Shown in pieces: positions 27,345 to 36,580 of a stretch of 64,000 nucleotides of DNA. How positions within the stretch are numbered: the stretch's first letter is position 1; each line of letters starts with the position of its first letter. A model generated the notes under the pieces. The model saw nothing but the letters and a program-made list of their open reading frames with translations. It was not told the DNA's origin and ran no database searches. The position numbers and the translations under genes were made by a program. The DNA comes from an uncultured Prevotella sp. (GTDB lineage: Bacteria; Bacteroidota; Bacteroidia; Bacteroidales; Bacteroidaceae), in assembly GCA_905236815.1 (NCBI GenBank), contig CAJOPE010000026.1:26403-90402 (forward strand), read 5' to 3'.

Positions 27345-27490
27345 TATCTTTGCATCAGAAATCAAACAAAGATTTACAGCGGTACATCCGGAATGATTCC
27401 ATAGCACATAGATTGAATTTATAATGTTTTTGTATTTGAGTTAGAATGATGCTCAGATTGCTTGCAGAAAGCAGTCTGAGCATTTTTGTT
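27345..27490 (+). ncRNA. Candidate small RNA upstream of the DUF6984-like gene
   Basis: A TATCTTTG box followed by CA (27345-27352) is followed after about 95 nt by a strong terminator (27449-27487). No reading frame of note lies between them, and the next gene is on the opposite strand. The transcript would be about 130 nt. The -33 box is weak, so the promoter is less certain than at 2478. I do not recognise the sequence as 6S, tmRNA, SRP or RNase P RNA. Confidence 0.45.
27449..27487 (+). terminator. Strong terminator of the candidate small RNA
   Basis: A 15-bp stem (ATGCTCAGATTGCTT / AAGCAGTCTGAGCAT, one wobble pair) is followed by five T. It is on the plus strand, 30 bp from the end of the convergent DUF6984-like gene, which it may also serve. 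Confidence 0.75.
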
Positions 27491-27519
27491 TGATACTTAT
27501 GCAGTACTGATATAAATAA

Positions 27520-27897
27520 TTACTTTGTATTAATTTCAAGTAAAGAATCCGGACTAGCAATTTCTAGAATCTCAGAATTATCAACTTTCCACATATCTAA
27601 CTCGCAAAGATTCTGGTTAGAATCTATTAGCAAATAGACACAAACTTCTGTACCATCAGCATCATAATAATAACTATCTGTAATAAGACGACCTCCCCGC
27701 TTTAACAGAATTGGCAAACTTATATTTATAAGTCTGATAGATCCAATCCGCACATCATCAATAGGTTGAGCCAAGATTTTTTCCATCCAATTTGGTTCAA
27801 GATTATAATTTGCTTTTTTAGCAAGTGCCTCTATTAATTCAAGTTCTTCTTTTGTACAGCGCCTAACAGGTCTTTGCCCGATAATATTATTATTCAT
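27520..27897 (-). CDS. Hypothetical protein, possibly DUF6984-like
   Basis: A 125-residue soluble protein from the ATG at 27897. The tracked start is a TTG 51 bp upstream, disfavoured. It has a helical N-terminus (KEELELIEALAKKANY), then a beta-rich half with VYLLIDSNQNLCELDMWKVD. The layout resembles the small DUF6984 family, but I recognise that only weakly. No catalytic motif is visible. It lies 3' of the flavin-reductase-like gene on the same strand. Confidence 0.6.
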   Translation of the reverse strand: MNNNIIGQRPVRRCTKEELELIEALAKKANYNLEPNWMEKILAQPIDDVRIGSIRLINISLPILLKRGGRLITDSYYYDADGTEVCVYLLIDSNQNLCELDMWKVDNSEILEIASPDSLLEINTK

Positions 27898-27969
27898 GTG
27901 TCTTATCGTATTGTTATCAATCCATCTTTGACGCAATATCAAGTACAATAAATATTTTTCCCTGTACTT

Positions 27970-28482
27970 CTACTCCATTCTTCCGTATTTCATTTCTTCT
28001 CCCTCCTTATCGTACTGTTTGCGTTTGCCGGTAATCTCAGTAAGCGTAATTCGAACAACAGCAGTGCGAGATAAGGAACGAGCAATAGCCTCGTCGAATG
28101 CATCCATGTGTTTAGGAAGAAAACGTTCACTTATTAACCGAAGTCCCTTTATCTTTTCTGTATCCTCAGTAATAAGTTCAGCTTTTCCATAGGCGATTGC
28201 AGATTTGAACTGAAGGGTGAAGCTTCCATCCTTTGGACCTACTGTTGGAGTACATCTACTTACAGCAGAAAGGCAAACCTCCGGATGAGCTTTAATGGCA
28301 TCAAGTTTCTTACCCTCAAGAGCACCGTGGAAATACCAATGAACATCGTCATCGGAAGCAAGTGAAAGTGGCAAGCCATATGCCTTTCCTTCTGTGTCTA
28401 TGAAACTCACGGTAACATAGGGTGCCTTATGCAACACTTCCAATGCCCACTCTCTATCCATTTCTCTTGATATCTTTCTCAT
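27970..28482 (-). CDS. Pyridoxamine 5'-phosphate oxidase-like flavin protein (NimA-like)
   Basis: A 170-residue protein of the FMN-binding split-barrel fold. Recognisable parts are the N-terminal APYVTVSFIDTEGKAYGLPLSL, WYFHGALEGKKLDAIKAHPEVCLSA and the C-terminal VRITLTEITGKRKQ. Nim-type nitroreductases and other small flavin enzymes share this pattern. Substrate and any nitroimidazole role are not shown by the sequence. It precedes the hypothetical gene and follows the TPR gene by 7 bp, so the three are probably one transcript. Confidence 0.82.
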   Translation of the reverse strand: MRKISREMDREWALEVLHKAPYVTVSFIDTEGKAYGLPLSLASDDDVHWYFHGALEGKKLDAIKAHPEVCLSAVSRCTPTVGPKDGSFTLQFKSAIAYGKAELITEDTEKIKGLRLISERFLPKHMDAFDEAIARSLSRTAVVRITLTEITGKRKQYDKEGEEMKYGRME

Positions 28483-28489
28483 AATACTT

Positions 28490-29176
28490 TTATTTAATTT
28501 TCTTTATACGATCAAAAAAAGGTTTCAATGCACCTGGATGAATGCCCATCTTCACAAGTTCTTGATAATCAGCCATAGCATCTTTCTTGCGATACAGAAG
28601 AATGCGAAGTTCCATTCTATTCACCCAGTAATCAGTTATCGTTGGATCTTTCTCAATAGCCTTGGAATAGTCGAATTCTGCCAAATCAAGCATATTCCTA
28701 CCCTTTTCAATACCGCCACGGGCAGCATAAGCCTCGGCACTATCCGGATATTGCTCTATCAAACTATTAATCTGATCCATGGCCTCAGTCTTATGCTTAT
28801 CTTTTTCGTTGAGAAGAGCCAAACCGAGTTGGGCTTCAAAATTTCCGGGAACTAAAATCAACAGATTCTGATAGTCTAATCGTGCAAAATTAAATCGGTT
28901 CAGTTTCTCGTTTACATAAGCACGATAAAATAAACCAGCAATATTCTTATTGTCAATATATAGAACTTTGTCAAGGTCATCCTTGGCATATTCCCATTGT
29001 TTAAGTTCTATGTTCCATGCCACTTTTTTCAGTCGTAAGTCGATGCTGTCAGGGTGAAAGGCAAGCTGATGAGTAGCTTGCGCCAAAGAATCACGCAAAG
29101 CTTCTGGTTTGGTCTGAGCTGAAAGGTTCCCTGAAAAAACAGAGAACACTAGAAGGGCTGTATATATCTTGTTCAT
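28490..29176 (-). CDS. Secreted TPR protein with probable leaderless mRNA
   Basis: A 228-residue protein with a signal peptide (MNKIYTALLVFSVFSGNLSA-Q) and about four TPR repeats, for example around DKVLYIDNKNIAGLFYRAYV and AYAARGGIEKGRNMLDLAEF. It is probably a periplasmic scaffold. The promoter box TACCTTTG (29181-29188) lies only 4 nt before the ATG, so the mRNA should begin at or next to the start codon. It heads a transcript with the flavin protein and hypothetical genes. Confidence 0.8.
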   Translation of the reverse strand: MNKIYTALLVFSVFSGNLSAQTKPEALRDSLAQATHQLAFHPDSIDLRLKKVAWNIELKQWEYAKDDLDKVLYIDNKNIAGLFYRAYVNEKLNRFNFARLDYQNLLILVPGNFEAQLGLALLNEKDKHKTEAMDQINSLIEQYPDSAEAYAARGGIEKGRNMLDLAEFDYSKAIEKDPTITDYWVNRMELRILLYRKKDAMADYQELVKMGIHPGALKPFFDRIKKIK

Positions 29177-29180
29177 ACAG

Positions 29181-29188
29181 CAAAGGTA
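29181..29188 (-). promoter_or_regulatory. -7 box 4 nt before the TPR gene ATG
   Basis: TACCTTTG followed by C on the minus strand. In Bacteroidetes the start site falls a few bases after this box, which would be the ATG itself. Confidence 0.6.
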
Positions 29189-29440
29189 CGATAAAATTCA
29201 AAAAATCAAAAATTAATAAATTCAAAAAATTATATTGAATGCTAATTTCAAATAAATTTAAGCTATTATCGCAGAATATAGAGATAATGATATAAATAAA
29301 ACATTTCTAACTGATGAAAATTACCATCCTTTCACTTTGATGCATAATAGTCAACATATTTTACCAATTCAGAAATAGCCTTAATTGAGTGCTAAGAACA
29401 TATATATGAGGTGCCAATATCCTATGTTCTGGAAAGTCTG

Positions 29441-29470
29441 CCTCTAGGCAGACTATAATCTGCCTAGAGG
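29441..29470. repeat. Perfect 12-bp inverted repeat in the 29177-29906 gap
   Basis: CCTCTAGGCAGA and its complement flank a 6-nt loop. No T run follows. The 730-bp gap contains no convincing coding frame. Confidence 0.6.
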
Positions 29471-29618
29471 AAGACGAAGGATTCTTTTGCCCTTCATCCA
29501 GCTTAAAAGCAGAAATGAGGATTTAACTCTATACCATCATCCATCGATTTTAGAGGCTGTAGATTTTCACCTTCATGTGATTTACACAAGTACAGATGAA
29601 ATCAAATAAAAGCATTTT

Positions 29619-29686
29619 AAAAAGTTCCTCCATAGTTAATTCTATAATATACAATGACTTATCTAAAAATATGGAGGAACTTTTTT
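29619..29686 (+). repeat. Inverted repeat with 35-nt spacer, terminator-like
   Basis: AAAAGTTCCTCCATA and TATGGAGGAACTTTT are exact complements 35 nt apart, followed by T residues on the plus strand. It may be a terminator of an unseen small transcript or a very small mobile repeat. Confidence 0.5.
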
Positions 29687-29841
29687 GAATTAAACAAAAA
29701 ATATAATATGCTTTTTCCATCAACATAACTTTAAAAAAGCTAGAAATCGATATGCTTACGCCTAATTTCTATATCTTTTTTCTCGCTTTGGTATATGGAT
29801 TCCTATTATGATGTGAATTGCGTTATATTTGTAGAAAAAAA

Positions 29842-29880
29842 AATAATGCAAAAACTCCACAAGGGAATTTCTGCATTATT
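29842..29880 (-). terminator. Terminator of the leu operon
   Basis: On the minus strand a 17-bp stem (AATAATGCAGAAATTCC paired with two wobbles) has a 5-nt loop and nine T after it. It sits 27 bp past the leuB stop codon. Confidence 0.88.
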
Positions 29881-29906
29881 AAATTATTGAGTGTTTAAGT
29901 TTACTC

Positions 29907-30968
29907 TTAAGCGTTCTTGATGTAGTTAACGATCCACTCGCCTACTTCAGTTGTGCCATACTGAGCACCACCCTCAACCTGGATCTCAGGTGTACGAACA
30001 TTAGCATCGAGAGAAGCATCAACAGCCTTGCGAATCATTGCACCTTCCTCGTTCAAGCCAAAGTGCTCGAGCAACATTGCTGCAGAGAGAATCTGAGCTA
30101 CAGGGTTAGCAAGATTCTTACCTGCTGCCTGTGGCCATGAACCATGAACAGGCTCGAACAATGGTGTATGCTCGCCGAGAGAAGAAGAAGGCTGAAGACC
30201 CATTGAACCTGTGATACAAGATGTTTCATCGGTAAGGATATCACCGAAAGTATTCTCTGTTACAATTACATCGAAGAATGTTGGTTCTGTCAACACACGC
30301 ATAGAAGCATTGTCGATGAACATATAATCAACTGTAACCTCTGGGAACTGAGGTTCCATCTCCTTTGCAATCTGGCGCCACAAACGTGAACTTGCCAAAA
30401 CGTTAGCCTTATCAACTACAGTGAGGTGCTTATTGCGCTTCATTGCGAAATCAAAAGCAACCTTGAGGATACGCTCAATCTCTGGACGATAGTAGATATC
30501 TGTATCGTATGCCTTGTCATTGTCCTGATACTTCTCACCGAAGTACATACCGCCTGTAAGCTCGCGAATTACTACGAAATCAGCACCCTTCAGCAACTCA
30601 TCCTTCAAAGGACTCTTGTGAAGAAGGCAATCGAATGTTGCAACTGGACGAACATTAGCGAACAAACCGAGTTTCTTACGCATTGCAAGCAAGCCCTGCT
30701 CAGGACGAACCTTGGCTGTAGGATCGTTATCGAAACGAGGATCACCTACTGCTGCGAACAATACAGCATCAGCATCCATACAAGTCTGGAATGTATCCTC
30801 AGGGAAAGGATCGCCTACAGCGTCAATACCATGAGCACCGCAGATAGCCTCCTTATATGTAAAGTTGTGACCAAACTTGGCTGCAATAGCGTCCATTACT
30901 GCAATACCTTGTTTCATAATCTCAGGTCCAATTCCATCACCAGGAAGGACTGCAATCTTTAAATCCAT
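29907..30968 (-). CDS. leuB: 3-isopropylmalate dehydrogenase
   Basis: Oxidises and decarboxylates 3-isopropylmalate with NAD+ to 2-oxoisocaproate; family members can also act on 3-methylmalate in the citramalate route to isoleucine. The 353-aa sequence has GDGIGPEI at the N-terminus and the family segment around [28 protein letters not shown]. It is the last gene of the leu operon, 16 bp after the citramalate synthase-like gene, with a strong terminator behind it. Confidence 0.96.
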   Translation of the reverse strand: MDLKIAVLPGDGIGPEIMKQGIAVMDAIAAKFGHNFTYKEAICGAHGIDAVGDPFPEDTFQTCMDADAVLFAAVGDPRFDNDPTAKVRPEQGLLAMRKKLGLFANVRPVATFDCLLHKSPLKDELLKGADFVVIRELTGGMYFGEKYQDNDKAYDTDIYYRPEIERILKVAFDFAMKRNKHLTVVDKANVLASSRLWRQIAKEMEPQFPEVTVDYMFIDNASMRVLTEPTFFDVIVTENTFGDILTDETSCITGSMGLQPSSSLGEHTPLFEPVHGSWPQAAGKNLANPVAQILSAAMLLEHFGLNEEGAMIRKAVDASLDANVRTPEIQVEGGAQYGTTEVGEWIVNYIKNA

Positions 30969-30984
30969 ATCTTTTTAATTTAAT

Positions 30985-32592
30985 TTAAAATCCATTCTTT
31001 AAACTATCAAACTTCTCTTTGTGAAGTTCTGGTGTGAGCACCTCTCTATCGTCTTCGGATACTTGTGAAGCATATTCCAACATATTCAACATTTTTACTG
31101 TTGCCTTGATAGCTGCCTCAGTCTGGTCTGCATCGAGTCCCTTGGTGCGCAAAACACTGCCATCATCCTTTCGCCAGGTAATGATAGTCTGCACCAAAGC
31201 ATCTGTACGACCACCTGGTGGAATACTTACTGCATAGTTGTCCAAACGAGGGAACGTGCGATTGAGGTTCTCCTTGTAGATCTTGCGAAGTGCCTTTACA
31301 AAGGCATCATACTGACCATCTCCTGTAGAATCAGCTTCATACTGATTTCCATCGATCTCTACTTTAAGACTTGCTATAGGCTTCAGACCATAAGAGGTTG
31401 ATACCATATAACTTATGAGCTTAACCTTATCCTCAGGAGTATTGTGCTTGAGCACATCACTTACAATGTATGGAAGATCCTCCTGAGAGATGAGTTCCTT
31501 GCGATCGCCAAGTTCTGTGATACGTTTGGTAACAGCCTTTGTCTGTTCCAGTGTAAGCTGTAAGCCGAGGTCATTAAGATTCTGAATGATGTTGGCCTTA
31601 CCCGAGTTCTTACCCAGTGCATACTCACGCTTACGGCCGAAACGCTCAGGCTTCAGGTCGTTGCTATAAAGCTGACCTTTCTTGTCGCCATCCGCATGAA
31701 CACCTGCAACCTGAGTAAAGACATTCTCGCCTACCACCGGCGCATTAGCAGCTACGGCAATGCCACTATATCCCTCAACGAGATGAGAAGCATCTACCAT
31801 ATAATTCTCATTGATATTGGTCTTTACACCTAGCATATCGTGCAGCATTACCTGCACAGAAGCCATTGGTGCATTACCACAGCGCTCACCTAATCCGTTC
31901 ACTGTAACATGCAGGCCATGAACACCTGCTTTCACAGCTGCCAGAGAGTCGGCCACCGCCATATCATAATCGTTGTGTGCATGGAAGTCGAACAAGCAGT
32001 TTGGCCACATCTGCACCATCTTTGTGATGTATTCATCCACCTCGAGAGGATTCAGAATACCTAAAGTATCTGGCAGCAGAAAGCGATGGATGTTCGCACC
32101 ACTCAAGGCATTCATTACCTGCTCCACGTATTCAGGAGAATTCTTCATACCTCCCGACCAGTCCTCAAGATAGAGATTCACCTTCATACCTACCTTGTCA
32201 GCATAATCAAGTACTCGGAAAATGTCCTCGATATGCTCACGTGGAGTTTTCTTCAACTGCTGAGAGCAGTGACGAAGGCTACCTTTGGCAAGCAGATTGA
32301 TTACCTGACCGCCACATTCACGAATCCAGTCGATAGACAAGTTTCCATCTACAAATCCAAGAACCTCGACCTTGTCAAGTTTTCCTTCTGCATCTGCCGC
32401 CTGGCAGATCATCTTTACAGCATCCTTCTCTCCCTGAGAGACACGTGCTGAAGCTACCTCTATTCGATCCACCCCAACATCGTGGAGCAGATAGCGGGCA
32501 ATCATCAGTTTCTCGTGTGGGAGAAAGGATACGCCATTGGTCTGTTCTCCATCCCGAAGGGTGGAATCCATTATTTCTACTGAACTATTCAA
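30985..32592 (-). CDS. Citramalate synthase-like 2-isopropylmalate synthase homologue
   Basis: A DRE-TIM metallolyase of 535 aa with DSTLRDGEQ near residue 9 and the metal-binding HAHND. A C-terminal allosteric-type domain follows. A true leuA lies upstream, so this second copy is probably citramalate synthase (CimA), making citramalate from pyruvate and acetyl-CoA; LeuCD and LeuB could carry it on to 2-oxobutyrate for isoleucine. Assignment is from context and divergence, not proof. The start is TTG at 32592: the family N-terminus extends upstream of the internal ATG, and an in-frame stop lies 15 nt before the TTG. Confidence 0.75.
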   Translation of the reverse strand: MNSSVEIMDSTLRDGEQTNGVSFLPHEKLMIARYLLHDVGVDRIEVASARVSQGEKDAVKMICQAADAEGKLDKVEVLGFVDGNLSIDWIRECGGQVINLLAKGSLRHCSQQLKKTPREHIEDIFRVLDYADKVGMKVNLYLEDWSGGMKNSPEYVEQVMNALSGANIHRFLLPDTLGILNPLEVDEYITKMVQMWPNCLFDFHAHNDYDMAVADSLAAVKAGVHGLHVTVNGLGERCGNAPMASVQVMLHDMLGVKTNINENYMVDASHLVEGYSGIAVAANAPVVGENVFTQVAGVHADGDKKGQLYSNDLKPERFGRKREYALGKNSGKANIIQNLNDLGLQLTLEQTKAVTKRITELGDRKELISQEDLPYIVSDVLKHNTPEDKVKLISYMVSTSYGLKPIASLKVEIDGNQYEADSTGDGQYDAFVKALRKIYKENLNRTFPRLDNYAVSIPPGGRTDALVQTIITWRKDDGSVLRTKGLDADQTEAAIKATVKMLNMLEYASQVSEDDREVLTPELHKEKFDSLKNGF

Positions 32593-32604
32593 AACGTAAA
32601 ATCT

Positions 32605-33198
32605 TTATTTGTTAGCTGCTTCCCAAGCCTCTACCTTATCGCAGTTCTGCACGAGGAAGTCTACATCATCAAGACCATTCATCAAGCAATGCTTTTTATA
32701 GCCGTTGATTTCGAACTTCTCGCTCTTGCCTGTTGCAAGATTTGTAACAGTCTGGTTAGGAAGATCCACCTTTACCTGCATAGCATGATTGCCGTCGATG
32801 CTTTCAAAGAGTTCCTTGAGGAAATCTTCACTTACAACTACAGGCAACACAAAGTTGTTCAACTCATTATTCTTGTGGATATCTGCAAAGAATGAACTGA
32901 TAACCACACGGATGCCATAGCCTGCAATTGCCCAGGCAGCATGCTCACGAGAGGAACCTGAACCGAAGTTCTTTCCTGCTACAAGGATAACAGACTCCTT
33001 GAAGTCTGGATTGTTAAGCACGAACTCCTTCTTTTCGCTGCCGTCGTTGTTGAAACGCCAATCGTGGAAAAGATAAGGTCCAAAGCCATCCTTCTGGGTG
33101 AGCTTCAGATAACGTGCAGGGATAATCTGGTCGGTATCTACATTCTCTAATGGAAGAGGAATGCAGGTGGATGTTATAACGTCAAATTTCTGTTTCAT
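32605..33198 (-). CDS. leuD: 3-isopropylmalate dehydratase small subunit
   Basis: The swivel-domain subunit of isopropylmalate isomerase, 197 aa. Typical features are NVDTDQIIPARYL, KNFGSGSSREHAAWAI and the substrate-binding FADIHKNN. It pairs with LeuC, encoded 10 bp upstream. The cimA-like gene follows 12 bp downstream. Confidence 0.96.
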   Translation of the reverse strand: MKQKFDVITSTCIPLPLENVDTDQIIPARYLKLTQKDGFGPYLFHDWRFNNDGSEKKEFVLNNPDFKESVILVAGKNFGSGSSREHAAWAIAGYGIRVVISSFFADIHKNNELNNFVLPVVVSEDFLKELFESIDGNHAMQVKVDLPNQTVTNLATGKSEKFEINGYKKHCLMNGLDDVDFLVQNCDKVEAWEAANK

Positions 33199-33208
33199 TG
33201 CTTTAAAA

Positions 33209-34600
33209 TTAAAGGGTTCTTGGATCGGTAATCTTACCTGTCAATGCGGCAGCTGCTACTACAAGTGGAGAAGCAAGGATGGTACGTGAACCTGGTCCCT
33301 GACGACCCTCGAAGTTACGGTTGCTGGTAGATACAGAATACTTGCCTGCAGGAATCTTATCGTCGTTCATTGCCAAGCAAGCAGAGCATCCTGGCTGACG
33401 AATCTCGAAGCCTGCTGCCTCTACGATCTTGTCGATACCCTCGTCCTTGATCTGCTTTGCTACGAGGTGTGAACCTGGTACTAACCAAGCTGTTACGTTG
33501 TCTGCCTTCTTCTTTCCCTTTACTACTTCAGCGAAAGCGCGGAAGTCCTCAATACGACCATTGGTACAAGCACCGAGGAATACATAATCGATTGGATGAC
33601 CCAGAAGTTTCTCGCCTGGTTCAAAGCCCATATAGTTAAGAGATTTCTTGAATCCAGGAATCTCGTTCTCAGGAATCTGATCCAATGTAGGAATAGTCTC
33701 TGTGATACCGATACCCATACCAGGGTTAGTTCCATAAGTGATGCGTGGCTCGATGTCGGCAGCATCGAAAGTGATTTCCTTGTCGAAAACAGCATCGTCG
33801 CCACTCTTCAGAGTCTTCCAATAAGCTACTGCCTTATCCCATTCCTCACCCTTAGGTGCATACTCGCGACCCTTGATATATTCGAATGTTGTCTCGTCTG
33901 GTGCGATGAATCCACCACGAGCTCCCATCTCGATAGAGAGGTTGCAGAGAGTGAGACGTCCATCCATACTCATATTCTTAATAACATCACCTGCATACTC
34001 TACGAAATAGCCAGTTGCACCAGATGTAGAAAGCTTGCTCATCATGTAAAGAGCAACATCCTTAGCGGTAACACCAGCCTGAAGAGTACCTGTGAAGTTG
34101 ATGCGCATAGACTTTGGCTTAGACTGGAGGATACACTGAGAAGCGAGTACCATCTCTACCTCTGATGTACCAATTCCGAAAGCCACAGCACCCATCGCAC
34201 CGTGAGTAGATGTATGTGAGTCACCACAAACAATAGTCATACCAGGAAGAGAAAGACCCTTCTCTGGACCAACTACATGGATGATACCATTATCCTTCGT
34301 ATTGTATTTGAATTCGGTTACACCAAATTCAGCACAGTTCTTGTCGAGGGTCTCAACCTGATGACGACCAACTGGGTCTGCAATAGGCTGATCCTGATCG
34401 TGAGTCTGTGTATTGTGGTCAGGCATTGCGAAAACATGGTCAGGACGGAAAACCTTCAGTCCTCTTGTGCGCAAACCTTCGAAAGCCTGGGCTGTTGTAA
34501 CTTCGTGGCAATACAAGCGGTCGATATAAAGCTGTGTAGGACCATCTTCGACGATCTGCACAACGTGCTTGTCCCAAATCTTATCAAATAATGTATTCAT
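33209..34600 (-). CDS. leuC: 3-isopropylmalate dehydratase large subunit
   Basis: The iron-sulfur catalytic subunit of isopropylmalate isomerase, 463 aa, in the aconitase family. It shows [21 protein letters not shown], the cluster cysteine in FLGACTNGR and the pair in [11 protein letters not shown]. It forms the active enzyme with LeuD. It follows leuA after a 61-bp spacer containing a GC-rich hairpin. Confidence 0.97.
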   Translation of the reverse strand: MNTLFDKIWDKHVVQIVEDGPTQLYIDRLYCHEVTTAQAFEGLRTRGLKVFRPDHVFAMPDHNTQTHDQDQPIADPVGRHQVETLDKNCAEFGVTEFKYNTKDNGIIHVVGPEKGLSLPGMTIVCGDSHTSTHGAMGAVAFGIGTSEVEMVLASQCILQSKPKSMRINFTGTLQAGVTAKDVALYMMSKLSTSGATGYFVEYAGDVIKNMSMDGRLTLCNLSIEMGARGGFIAPDETTFEYIKGREYAPKGEEWDKAVAYWKTLKSGDDAVFDKEITFDAADIEPRITYGTNPGMGIGITETIPTLDQIPENEIPGFKKSLNYMGFEPGEKLLGHPIDYVFLGACTNGRIEDFRAFAEVVKGKKKADNVTAWLVPGSHLVAKQIKDEGIDKIVEAAGFEIRQPGCSACLAMNDDKIPAGKYSVSTSNRNFEGRQGPGSRTILASPLVVAAAALTGKITDPRTL

Positions 34601-34617
34601 ATAATATGTATCTTTTT

Positions 34618-34661
34618 ATCCCTTCATTCCCCCTCTTTTGGTGAGGGGAATTGGGGGAGGC
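34618..34661. repeat. GC-rich hairpin in the leuA-leuC spacer
   Basis: A stem of the type TTCCCC(C)TC / GAGGGGAA flanks TTTTGGT, followed by a second G-rich arm (TTGGGGGAGG). It lies inside the operon between leuA and leuC. It may stabilise or attenuate the transcript, or be a REP-like repeat. Confidence 0.55.
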
Positions 34662-36161
34662 TTAATTTCTAAATTTGTTTATACAATCAATATATGCTTC
34701 TACAGAAGCGGTTACAATGTCGGTGTCGGCACCAAATCCATAGTAGAGATGACCATCGTATTCCACCTGCATGTGTACTTTACCTACATCATCAGATCCC
34801 TTGTCGATAGCCTGAATTGTGAATTCCTTCAAGGTCATGTTCTTTGTGATGATCTTCTTCAAGGCACTGATAGCTGCATCTACAGGACCATTGCCGGTTG
34901 ATGAATCCTCAAATTTCTGTCCTGCGATATCCAAACCGATAGAAGCTACACTCTTGAAGCCCTTTCCTGTTGTAACCTGAAGATAGTCGAGTGTAACAGC
35001 ATGAGTATCAGCGTTATTGGCACCAGCCAACATCAATACGTCATCGTCAGTTACTTCCTTCTTCTTGTCGGCCAATACAAGGAACTGCTTATAGAGCTTG
35101 TCAAGCTTCTCATCATCCTCGATCTTCACACCATTTACTTCCAAACGGTATTTCAAGGCTGCACGACCAGAACGAGCGGTCAATACAATTGCGTTGTCAT
35201 CCAAACCAACATCCTTTGGATCCATGATCTCATAGGTCTGAACATTCTTCAGCACACCATCCTGGTGAATACCACTTGAGTGAGCAAAAGCATTTCTACC
35301 TACGATTGCCTTGTTTGGCTGAACAGGCATGTTCATCAAACTAGACACCATACGAGAAGTTGGAACAATCTTAGAGGTATTAATATTTGTATCAATGCCG
35401 ATGTGCTTGTGGCACTTCAGAATCATAGCAATCTCTTCAAGAGAAGTGTTACCCGCACGTTCACCAATACCATTGATAGTAACCTCAACCTGTCGTGCGC
35501 CATTCAGCACACCCTGAAGGGTATTGGCAGTAGCCATACCAAGGTCGTTATGGCAGTGGGTAGAAAGAATAGCCTTGTCCACACCATCCACATGCTCCAT
35601 CAGATACTTAATCTTATCGCCATACTCATCAGGCATACAATAGCCTGTAGTATCTGGAATATTCACAACAGTAGCACCCGCCTTGATAACGGCCTCAACC
35701 ACTCTTGCCAGATACTCATTGTCGGTACGACCAGCATCCTCAGCATAGAACTCTACATCCTCAACATACTTCTTTGCATATTTTACCGCAGCAACAGCAC
35801 GCTCGATAATCTCCTCACGATTGCTATTAAACTTATATTTAATATGACTGTCGGAAGTACCGATACCTGTATGAATTCTCTTACGCTTGGCATACTTTAG
35901 CGCCTCTGCAGCACAATCAATATCCTTCTCTACTGCACGGGTTAGAGCACAGATAGTAGGCCATGTAACAGCCTTGGAAATCTCTACTACAGAATTGAAG
36001 TCACCAGGACTTGAGATAGGAAAACCAGCCTCGATAACGTCGACACCTAGTTGCTCAAGTTGCTTAGCCACCTGAATTTTCTCCACTGTGTTCAACTGAC
36101 AACCTGGTACCTGCTCGCCATCGCGAAGCGTGGTATCAAAAATGTAAAGTCTATCGCTCAT
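34662..36161 (-). CDS. leuA: 2-isopropylmalate synthase
   Basis: First committed enzyme of leucine synthesis: 2-oxoisovalerate plus acetyl-CoA to 2-isopropylmalate. It has 499 aa. The DTTLRDGEQ motif is at residues 9-17, the metal-binding HCHNDLG follows in the barrel, and the C-terminal leucine-sensing domain is present ([23 protein letters not shown]). It is the first structural gene of the operon and lies about 30 nt after the attenuator hairpin. Confidence 0.96.
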   Translation of the reverse strand: MSDRLYIFDTTLRDGEQVPGCQLNTVEKIQVAKQLEQLGVDVIEAGFPISSPGDFNSVVEISKAVTWPTICALTRAVEKDIDCAAEALKYAKRKRIHTGIGTSDSHIKYKFNSNREEIIERAVAAVKYAKKYVEDVEFYAEDAGRTDNEYLARVVEAVIKAGATVVNIPDTTGYCMPDEYGDKIKYLMEHVDGVDKAILSTHCHNDLGMATANTLQGVLNGARQVEVTINGIGERAGNTSLEEIAMILKCHKHIGIDTNINTSKIVPTSRMVSSLMNMPVQPNKAIVGRNAFAHSSGIHQDGVLKNVQTYEIMDPKDVGLDDNAIVLTARSGRAALKYRLEVNGVKIEDDEKLDKLYKQFLVLADKKKEVTDDDVLMLAGANNADTHAVTLDYLQVTTGKGFKSVASIGLDIAGQKFEDSSTGNGPVDAAISALKKIITKNMTLKEFTIQAIDKGSDDVGKVHMQVEYDGHLYYGFGADTDIVTASVEAYIDCINKFRN

Positions 36162-36191
36162 TTGTCTCTCAATAAATTAAGTCCAACTAAA

Positions 36192-36224
36192 AAGGCTTTC
36201 ACACTTCGGAAGTGAGAAAGCCTT
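36192..36224 (-). terminator. Attenuator terminator of the leu operon
   Basis: On the minus strand a 15-bp stem with one mismatch (AAGGCTTTCTCACTT / AAGTGTGAAAGCCTT) has a CCG loop, followed by five T. It sits between the leader peptide and leuA. Its 5' arm can instead pair with 36256-36270. Confidence 0.85.
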
Positions 36225-36244
36225 AATATCATAGTTCATCAGAG

Positions 36245-36331
36245 CTACACGCATACTTTCTTACTTCCGGCCACTCGTTGCAGTCGAATTCGAATAATAA
36301 TACCTAGTAGGCTCTGTGAATTAATAGTCAT
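36245..36331 (-). CDS. Leader peptide of the leu operon (28 aa)
   Basis: A 28-codon frame, ATG at 36331 to TAG at 36245, too short for the ORF track. It has eleven branched-chain residues: Leu 3, Ile 5, Val 3, concentrated in the core LLGIIIRIRL. The stop codon lies between the antiterminator arm and the terminator. Stalling at Leu/Ile codons would free the arm at 36256-36270 to block terminator formation; this is inferred from the classic ribosome-mediated attenuation model. The Ile and Leu content suits an operon serving both amino acids. Confidence 0.8.
   Translation of the reverse strand: MTINSQSLLGIIIRIRLQRVAGSKKVCV
36256..36270 (-). promoter_or_regulatory. Antiterminator arm (attenuator region 2)
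   Basis: CCGGAAGTAAGAAAG on the minus strand pairs with the terminator's 5' arm (36207-36220), with one mismatch in 13 pairs. It overlaps the end of the leader peptide, as expected for ribosome-controlled attenuation. Confidence 0.7.
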
Positions 36332-36359
36332 TTTTATTCTTTTTATTTATTTTCGACTG

Positions 36360-36367
36360 CAAAGATA
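36360..36367 (-). promoter_or_regulatory. -7 box of the leu operon
   Basis: TATCTTTG followed by CA on the minus strand, with TTTG 20 nt upstream. It is about 29 nt before the leader peptide ATG. Confidence 0.7.
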
Positions 36368-36527
36368 TACATTTTTCACGAATTGAACAAACAATTCATA
36401 ACTTTTTTGTAGAATTTTGTTTCGAATTCGTTATTTTGTTTGCGAAAACAATTGTAATTCATAATCTGATAGAGAGTTTATTGTTGTAATCTGAAATGTT
36501 TAAAACGAAAATTTATTTAAATAGAAA

Positions 36528-36564
36528 GATGAGAGAAGTTCTGGCTGACAGATCTTCTTTCATC
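36528..36564 (-). terminator. dnaB terminator
   Basis: A 16-bp stem with two mismatches (GATGAAAGAAGATCTG on the minus strand) has a 5-nt loop, 17 bp past the dnaB stop codon. It is followed by a weak T-rich stretch. Confidence 0.6.
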
Positions 36565-36580
36565 TTCTAAATAAAATATC

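Noticed and set aside
36160-36370. T-box or riboswitch upstream of leuA
   Set aside because: No T-box core or stem I is seen, and the leader peptide with alternative hairpins explains the region better.
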